Positions 57,690 to 64,000 of a DNA stretch of 64,000 nucleotides are shown piece by piece (position 1 is the first letter of the stretch; the number at the start of each line of letters is the position of its first letter). A model generated the notes under the pieces. It was not told the origin of the DNA. It made no database searches and saw nothing but the letters and a program-made list of their open reading frames with translations. Source of the DNA: Toxotes chatareus (lineage: Eukaryota; Chordata; Actinopteri; Toxotidae); assembly GCA_016801885.1 (NCBI GenBank), contig CM028902.1, positions 20,923,580-20,987,579 on the forward strand, given 5' to 3'. The position numbers were made by a program, and so were the translations under genes.

Positions 57690-59437
57690 ATTATAAAGGT
57701 CACCATACCCTCTAGAATAGAAGACATAATAGAAGTCTTACTGAAATTAACTGGTAAAGGAGCTTAAGAAACCAGTTTTTTTCTGTATGATGGGCATTTT
57801 CATAAATCTATTTTTTTTACTGTGCCCTGTGAATTTTTCTCCTCAGATTAGGAGCAAATGTTTTCTGGATCAAATTCACCACAGGGCACCGTTTTTAAAA
57901 AAAAAAAAAAAAACCTGCCTATGTGGTTATACTTCCATGAAACTCTCCAATGCCATTGTTCTAAGTGGGAAAGTTTAGTCTGGACCAGTACTTTTCTTTT
58001 CTCCCACAGAGGCAAATCCCCATTACATGTGCAGAAGCACTGCACCAGATGGGAGGACTTTGGTGCAGCTGAGTGTTTGTTATTCTTCTGTGCGACAAAT
58101 CATTATCGTCGTGCCGTTACGCAATTTAAACAGGCTGCTGTTAACAAAGGACCAGACTCCGGGACAGAGGTCGCCACATGTAAGACACAGCAGATGGAAG
58201 TGAAGAGCTGTCAGGCTGCTGCTCCATGTGGAACTCTACTGTGTCCAGTTATGGAGGGAAAACAGATAGAAGAGCAGTGTGTTTATCATGCAGGTGACTA
58301 ATCTTATCTACAGTTACCAGGAAATAAACAAATAAATTATCATCACCAGGTGATGGATTTCAGAACCCAGAAATTACTATGATGTACTATGATGTAGATG
58401 AAAATGGCATTGAACTTGCATGACAATAAATGCTAAGGTGAGAGTGCCCTCTGACCAACAAAGCAAATCAGTGGAGAAAATGTTAGTTTAAACCCTAAAA
58501 AAATAAAGAAATATGAAAACATACTCAGTTACTTGCTTACTCAGGGTTTTCATCTGTTGACAAGATTGTTCTGTTAAAATGTGGTTTCATTTTCACATTG
58601 AATGAACCGAGGCGAGAGTGGTGTTAAGAAGAAATGCAAAGGCTGAGACAGCGGGACGTGCGAACCCATGACGAACATTCAACGCATGGCAGATTCTGTG
58701 TAAACAAGAAACACAAACAAGAAAGAAAGATTAATAAAAAAAAGTCAGAGCTCCTATGAAAGCTTAAGCATAACCAACATAACCCCCAAGATTTAACATT
58801 CATTAGTGATCTTTAGAAGTGCTCGTAGGAAGGTTTTGAGGGTTTGATCTTATAATAAAACTCTGTACCATCTAGTTCACAAGGAACAAGGCAACTACTA
58901 ATGTTCCTTATTACTAAATATGTTGAATGAGAAAAACACTGAAAAATGTGAAAATCTTTTTTTTTTTCCAATGAAATAATAATGACCTCTGTCCAAGAAT
59001 AAACTCTGACTACCAGCATCTCTCAAGCTAATTAACATGTTACATCTCCAATTAACTCAAATGAATGCATCACAGTTGAACTTGACTGTTTCATTTAAGC
59101 TGTTGAGCCTTTACTGAACAGACTGAACATTTTACTGTAGAGGGGCAGGTGTTACCAGCCAGTCACTGCACAATAAAGCATCTGTTCTGTCTGGAAGGTC
59201 TAAATCAAATTTATCTGATTTAAGTGATTTAAATTTTACACACAAATATTGTTCTTATCCTGAGCCATGACAAAAAGCCATGCCAAAAAAAAAGAAACAA
59301 ACAAACAAACAAAAAATCAGAAAACGTAATATTGGACCTCTAATGTGTTAATGACTAAGACAAATGTTGTCATGAAGACTTTGGCTGAGTGACGGTCCTC
59401 CACACACAGTGAAATGATACACAAACACATGGCATTA
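57690..59437. other. gene-free stretch downstream of sf3b3
   Basis: No gene recognised. A 147-codon plus-strand frame (57858-58301) runs through a 16-A tract near its start and shows no family feature. Poly-A and poly-T runs occur at 57895-57914 and 58958-58969. Confidence 0.5.
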
Positions 59438-60790
59438 TAAAGTACAAAAAAAACATCTTTATTTACAAAACAGACCACTGCCCCTGTCCCACAAACCCCT
59501 AAATTCAGTGACTACTGTGGAATGCTATGTCTGCGCCTGTGGCTGAGGTTGGGAATTTACAGGACTGAGAAGAACAACACCCAGTGCAAACCTTCAGTAT
59601 TCTTCCACCCACTTATTTAGTCTGAGTTCACCCGTCGTCTAATGCCACAGTATGGCAACACTTCTTCCGCAGCCCGAAGCTTAGACTTGGTTTCGAGGTC
59701 GGCTTCTGTTTGGTTCCCAGCTGCAAGTGAGCAATATGCTTTAATGAGTCTGGGGGCCGACGTGTTATCAACTAGACACAAGTAGGCGCTAAAAAAGATT
59801 TAATGATGCCGTCTGGGAAAATGGTAAATGCATCAAAACAGATCCTTCTAATCAATACACATTAAAATAATCACACCATACAAAAACATTTAGCTGAAAT
59901 CAAAGATGGGGCACACGTAAAATGATAATCGCCTTCTTGCTAAATAACCTGTTACAGACACTAAAAACACTCTGTTTTCAGGAGTCTCCTGTCCAAATTT
60001 CGACACATCGTGTCCATTTGGGGATAAACTAGACTGTTCTACTTGCCGTGAACTAAAACGCTTTTTAAATAAAATGTATTCACTTGCTCATGGATGATGA
60101 CGGATGATTTGGGTTCAGTGTGTATGTTCTCAAAATGTTCCGATGACAGTGCGAAAGCTGCTTGCACAATCGGGTGCGTGTGAATTCTGTTCACACGGCT
60201 TTGTGTCTGTGTGTGTTTGATGTTCACAGCTGCGTGTGTGAGGCCTGTACACACAGCCGTATGTGTGAACGGAGGCAACTGCGACACCACAATTTAGCAA
60301 TGTTAAAAGAAGGTACTGGCCGAGACTTCCTGTCGTGTTTGCATGTAATGGTGACTGTGTCGCTGCATGCCTGTAGTTTGTGCTGACACCAGCACAGGGA
60401 GGTGTGAAAAACTGACACAAAATTCTCAGTAATTGAATCAGCAAGTATGCATGTGGGGGAACAATGGGATTGCAGTTCACACCGCTGTGTGGTTGACTGT
60501 TCCCGAACTTGTAGTTTTGAATGCTAGCATTTGCGTAGGCATAGAAACGGGGCATTTGACTTGCGTCATAATTGATCAATGTGTGGGAAATTACACGTGT
60601 GTGAAATCTTGTACGTTCTCATGTGGTGTGCATCAACATTAGAGCAATCTGTATGTATCTATTAATCTGTGTTCTTAAGGGGGCATAATGCGGCACAACA
60701 GCAGGTGAAATGGCTTAAAAAAAAAAAAAAAAAAAAAAAAAGGTGTGTTCGTCCGTGCTCTTCTGCGTCACGATGAGGTTGTGTGTACGA
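59438..60790 (-). other. sf3b3: sf3b3 3' UTR (inferred)
   Basis: Starts after the sf3b3 stop. A minus-strand AATAAA (plus TTTATT 59458-59463) followed by a T-rich stretch marks a plausible cleavage region near 59440, giving a UTR of about 1.35 kb. The stretch is richer in CpG than its left flank and includes a run of 22 A on the plus strand at 60718-60741 (poly-T in the transcript). Overlapping frames at 60039-60642 are not gene-like. Confidence 0.5.
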
Positions 60791-60931
60791 TTAGAAGGCG
60801 TAGCGAGTGCGAATATCCTCCAGCTTCTTAGAGACCTCTGGGGGCATTCTGTCCAGCTCCTCTGCCACACTCTTCTGCTTGTGAGGGTCCATGCTGTTAA
60901 ACTGCTCGCAAAGATCTCCATCAATCACATT
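60791..60931 (-). CDS. sf3b3: sf3b3 last coding exon
   Basis: 46 codons and TAA, from NVIDGDLCEQF to RTRYAF. The acceptor is ttttctccag. The C-terminal residues KLEDIRTRYAF are the vertebrate SF3B3 terminus exactly. Confidence 0.97.
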   Translation of the reverse strand, partial: NVIDGDLCEQFNSMDPHKQKSVAEELDRMPPEVSKKLEDIRTRYAF

Positions 60932-61474
60932 CTGGAGAAAAGAACAGAGAAGACAAAAAATGACTCAGCATATTTGTTTCTCACAGACATGTAAAAACAA
61001 AAGTGACAGATACCGACCTTAACTGGGAAGTAGTACGATCTAAAGCTGAGATGGTCTCTGCCGCACAGCGGTGGGAACTCAGAGCGCATATGCATCTCTA
61101 AATGCTGGAAAAAGTCATGATCCTGGAGAACAAGAGAGGAGACAACAAAAAAGAAGAGTGAGAGAAGGACCAGGAAATAAGGGCAATACAAATATTAGAC
61201 AAAGAGAACAAAGAAATAATTAGTATGTCCATAGGTAATGAAATGTATCATCCAATGAGACGGAGTCTTTTGAAGGCATGTGGATGTGTAAGAAATGAAT
61301 CAGAGTACTATACATATTTGTGTGTTGTACCTCATGTGAGGTGAATGGGACCAGTATGCCAATGCCTCCAGACAGCGTGGTGTAGACCAGGGACTCTGAA
61401 CCTCCGGGAATCAGAGTGGTTTTCTGGAGCGACAACACTGTCTCTCCTACGTGGTAGTTCATTATCACCTCAGC
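60791..61474 (-). CDS. sf3b3: sf3b3, splicing factor 3b subunit 3, last three coding exons
   Basis: SF3B3 (SAP130) is a DDB1-like beta-propeller scaffold of the SF3b complex in the U2 snRNP, which recognises the intron branch site in the nucleus. Exons on the minus strand are 61474-61331 (48 codons), 61122-61018 (35) and 60931-60791 (47 including the TAA stop). All are in phase 0 with GT-AG sites. The joined 129 residues match the C-terminus of vertebrate SF3B3: AEVIMNYHVGETVLSLQKTT, then GGIGILVPFTSHE, DHDFFQHLEMHMRSE and LSFRSYYFPVK. The final exon gives NVIDGDLCEQFNSM and ends KKLEDIRTRYAF. The rest of the about 1,217-residue protein lies beyond 64000; no further exon is visible between 61475 and 64000, so that intron exceeds 2.5 kb. 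Confidence 0.97.
61018..61122 (-). CDS. sf3b3: sf3b3 second-to-last coding exon
   Basis: 35 codons from DHDFFQHLEM to YYFPVK, phase 0. The acceptor is ttgttctccag and the donor gtcggt. Near-identical to the vertebrate protein. Confidence 0.97.
61331..61474 (-). CDS. sf3b3: sf3b3 third-to-last coding exon
   Basis: 48 codons from AEVIMNYHVGE to PFTSHE, phase 0. The acceptor ctctccag is extended by the neighbouring (CT)n tract on the sense strand (61477-61507). The donor is gtacaa. It forms part of the C-terminal beta-propeller. Confidence 0.97.
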
Positions 61475-61475
61475 C

Positions 61476-61476
<1 letters not shown>

Positions 61477-61507
<31 letters not shown>
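61477..61507. repeat. sf3b3: GA microsatellite at an sf3b3 acceptor
   Basis: (GA)n on the plus strand, i.e. (CT)n in the sf3b3 transcript, directly adjoining the acceptor of the exon that starts at 61474. It doubles as the polypyrimidine tract. Confidence 0.9.
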
Positions 61508-61509
<2 letters not shown>

Positions 61510-61554
61510 CACAGTCATGTGTTTTTGTTGTTGGGGGGGATTCACCCGAGCGAC

Positions 61555-61572
61555 GTTCATAATAACTTCAGC
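61555..61572 (-). repeat. 18-bp copy of the sf3b3 exon start
   Basis: GCTGAAGTTATTATGAAC, preceded by ctcag, copies the true exon start GCTGAGGTGATAATGAAC (61474-61457), preceded by ctccag, 98 bases upstream on the sense strand. The three differences are all at third codon positions and silent (A-E-V-I-M-N). Sequence after it is not exon-like. Confidence 0.6.
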
Positions 61573-61579
61573 CTGAGAT

Positions 61580-64000
61580 GCAAACAGATAGATGGTAATA
61601 CAGATGGGAGTCATTCATTCCTGACCCCTTGTGACTCTGAACTACCTGCTGTGACTCGCAACAAAATTTTCCTTTTGAGCATCACTCCATTTGACCTGAA
61701 CTTTATTTTTCCAACAATCAGGATGCGATGTTCACAACAGTTCTACTTACATGACGAGAAAAGTCAAAATATAATTCAAATAGTGAAATGAGGTTATTGT
61801 CTTAACTGTACAGGGAAATATCTGGCTTATAATTAAGCATCTTTGATTATTAACCTAGTGCTGTGGAAAGTCTTGAATAATATATCGTGTCACACATACA
61901 GTACACACATACATCTGCTAACATCTGTCTGTTCATAGGTAATTAAACAGAAAAGGGCAAATCAGATCATATAATTACACACTTCAGATACATCACATGA
62001 AGCCTTTTCAGGTTCTAATTTCCTGGAGACACTGGCACAGCTTTTACAGAAGAAACGGGTTACGTAACACAACATCATACTACATATTAATATGAAGAGT
62101 ATTGTCTCATCCTATATTTCTTTTGAAAATATCTATATATATCTATATATATAAAAGTTGGTATACCGCCTGGCCCTACTGCAAGTACGCATAAAGCACA
62201 TGAACCGTGGACTCTGTGACACACACTGTCCTCCTCTGCTTAGAGGAAATTGGTCGGATCTAATCTAATAAACATCAACAAAAACTGCTCTGCCAATAAT
62301 TAGAGGTAACAATCAAGATGAACCTTGGATACAAAGGCAGTATTGGGTTGCACTTAACCCTCAGTATTAGCCTAAGTGAACCGCATATAGGACATACATG
62401 ACACTGACGCCAAGAGACAAAAAAAACGCACAGGCAAAGTTAAAATAATTTCTGTGCCCAGACACAAGTGAACCAGGAATGCAAAGAACACAGCTCCCCT
62501 TTGATGGGAAACAGCAGGTCTGACAGGCGATACATGAACTAGATTCAAGATTCAACACTTTATTGCCAAACGACTAAGTCATTAGGGATTTGTTTAGTGA
62601 GGTCAGTGCAATTACAAAACATTCTTGCAGCCATAAATAATAAACAGTCACACACCCACTGACATTAGTAGCAGCATAAGTAACAAAGACAAAAGAACAT
62701 ATCTATAAAACCAAATAAAAGAAGTGCAAGTTCAAACGTATTACAACTAGTACTTATAAGTAGTAGAGTAGCCACAGTAAAACATCTGCAGTGATGCGGT
62801 GCCTGACTCAAACTGCCCTTATGTTTTTTTTCCCCCCAATGGAGATGATGTGCTGTCTCATCTGGTCACAAACTGCAGCAACGTGTCATCGCGTTGAGAA
62901 TAAATGAGGCATGTCTTGCTCACACGCTGTTGTGGGGGATTCCAACACAGTGGAAATGTCACATCCGGCCAGCGAAGGCTACACAGTTCAACACAAGATT
63001 CATATAATGTTTTTGTTTCTTACGTGTCGAGCAGCTGAGGAAAGGACCTCAGAACAGATTAATGCAGCCTTGGAGAGGGGGAGGATTCCCCAGGTGCTGT
63101 TCAAACATTTAAACCTGAAAGGCACATGACAGTTATTTGGCCACATTAACCAGAGGTTATGGCTGCAGGGAAGAAGGTGAGGAATTCAATACTAAGAAGA
63201 CTGTAACTGCTGTCTAACATGACAGCTGAAGTCATACTTCGGTTTTGTTTTGTGCCATTGGAAACAGTATATTACGGCTGATGCAAATGAATAAAAAATT
63301 GCTTAGCAATGGTACAAGTGTAACGAAATATGAGGAAAGAGGTTTATTCCTGCATTAAACTAAACTAATGAAGATTTCTGTGACGAGAACTTCTCATTTT
63401 TATGATTACTTTTTTATAGGTTTTTTTTGTCAATAAATGTGTGTGAATTTTGTCATAAGCTCAACAGACCATTTAAAGTAGTTTGCCTTGTGATCCAAGA
63501 GACAGCGCTATAGTATCAGCTTGATCTATGTCATGTCCTGTTGACTTATCGGTAAACTAAGCTAAGAATGTGCAACGTATGCAAGGATTTTGGTTTTTCT
63601 ATTGAAGATAGTAAAAGCAACTAACAAAGATAAGGCTGTTTGATGACTTTATACAAAGCCGCTGTCTCACACTAAAACAACAACAAATCTGCAGACTCAC
63701 CTGCTAGCTCGCCGCCCAAATGATTGCAGCGGAGGCATCACAGGCAAGTGGAGCAACGACAAATGTACAACCTCGTCTAACTGTCTACTATGTGGTGCAC
63801 TCAGCTTCAGCAGGCTCCAGTCCAGAAGCTTGTAAAAATGCCATCACCGATAACGTAACAAGATTTATACGTAAGAACAAGGGTTCCGATTCAAATTCAT
63901 TCAAAGAAGTTCTGTGTCTTTGTGGATTTGTTCGAACTAGATTTTAGGAAAGATTGACAGCCCTGGAGACAACATGACAGAAATCATCCTCACAGACTGT
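61580..64000. other. sf3b3: sf3b3 intron (continues past the window)
   Basis: No exon seen. It contains an AT-type simple repeat (62131-62154) and a minus-oriented fish repeat tail at 62553-62640 ('ttcaagattcaacactttat' then tgcc). An unassigned 75-codon plus-strand frame lies at 63720-63947 (MIAAEASQASGATTNVQ), without recognised features. Confidence 0.55.
62553..62640 (-). repeat. fish SINE/LINE tail fragment
   Basis: 'agattcaagattcaacactt' and 'tattgccaaacgactaagtc', then 'gggatttgtttagtg', resemble the common fish repeat 'ttcaagattcaaaaactttattgtcatt...ggaatttgttttgg'. It is degenerate and short. Confidence 0.5.

Noticed and set aside
57858..58301. 147-codon plus-strand frame
   Set aside because: Passes through a long poly-A tract giving Lys runs, with no domain, splice or family evidence.
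60130..60642. Frames on both strands downstream of sf3b3
   Set aside because: They lie in the inferred sf3b3 3' UTR, are built of TGTG/CACA-rich sequence and have no family match.
61345..61791. 148-codon plus-strand frame across sf3b3
   Set aside because: Antisense of an sf3b3 exon and running through the GA microsatellite; no family resemblance.
1..64000. Bacterial-type features: operons, ribosome binding sites, CRISPR arrays, tRNA or rRNA genes
   Set aside because: The window is vertebrate nuclear DNA. Short tandem units are microsatellites, not spacer-repeat arrays, and no tRNA or rRNA landmarks were seen.

Overview
This is a vertebrate, almost certainly teleost fish, nuclear genomic window. 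Coding sequence is broken into short exons with GT-AG junctions. The rest is AT-rich and carries many decayed fish-type transposable elements (hAT, Tc1, L2/Maui-like LINE, Tx1/L1-like LINE, DIRS-like RNase H) plus CA, GA and TATC microsatellites. There is no operon structure, CRISPR array, rRNA or tRNA that I could see.

Three protein-coding genes are recognisable, all on the minus strand. At the left edge is coding exon 1 of the peroxisomal Lon protease gene lonp2 (1-215, gene running off the left end). Next is a complete six-exon coding sequence for the cytokine interleukin-34, il34 (12180 down to 4819), which I assembled exon by exon to a 218-residue secreted protein in one reading frame. 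At the right end are the last three coding exons of the spliceosome subunit gene sf3b3 (61474 down to 60791). Upstream sf3b3 exons lie beyond 64000. The order along the transcribed strand is therefore sf3b3, il34, lonp2. Human SF3B3 and IL34 are also neighbours on chromosome 16, and human LONP2 is on the same chromosome.

Between il34 (from about 12.2 kb) and the sf3b3 3' end (about 59.4 kb) I recognise no intact conserved gene. This roughly 47-kb stretch may be intergenic, or may contain the non-coding 5' exon(s) and long first intron of il34. It holds a perfect 267-bp tandem duplication; a 201-bp hAT MITE and a 1032-bp hAT element, both with exact 8-bp target duplications; decayed DIRS, Tc1 and LINE copies; a 24-codon fragment resembling an internal LONP2 exon; an unexplained 182-codon open frame; and two CpG-enriched islands.

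The three genes are functionally unrelated as far as is known: peroxisomal protein quality control, a CSF1R-ligand cytokine for macrophage and microglia maintenance, and pre-mRNA splicing. The most interesting items are the LONP2-like fragment far from and opposite to lonp2, the micro-duplicated start of an sf3b3 exon differing only at third codon positions, the CGGBP1-like zinc-finger relic in the hAT element, the two possible il34 C-termini, and the orphan 182-codon frame. Exon calls rest on protein similarity recalled from family knowledge and on splice sites read by eye. No database search was possible.
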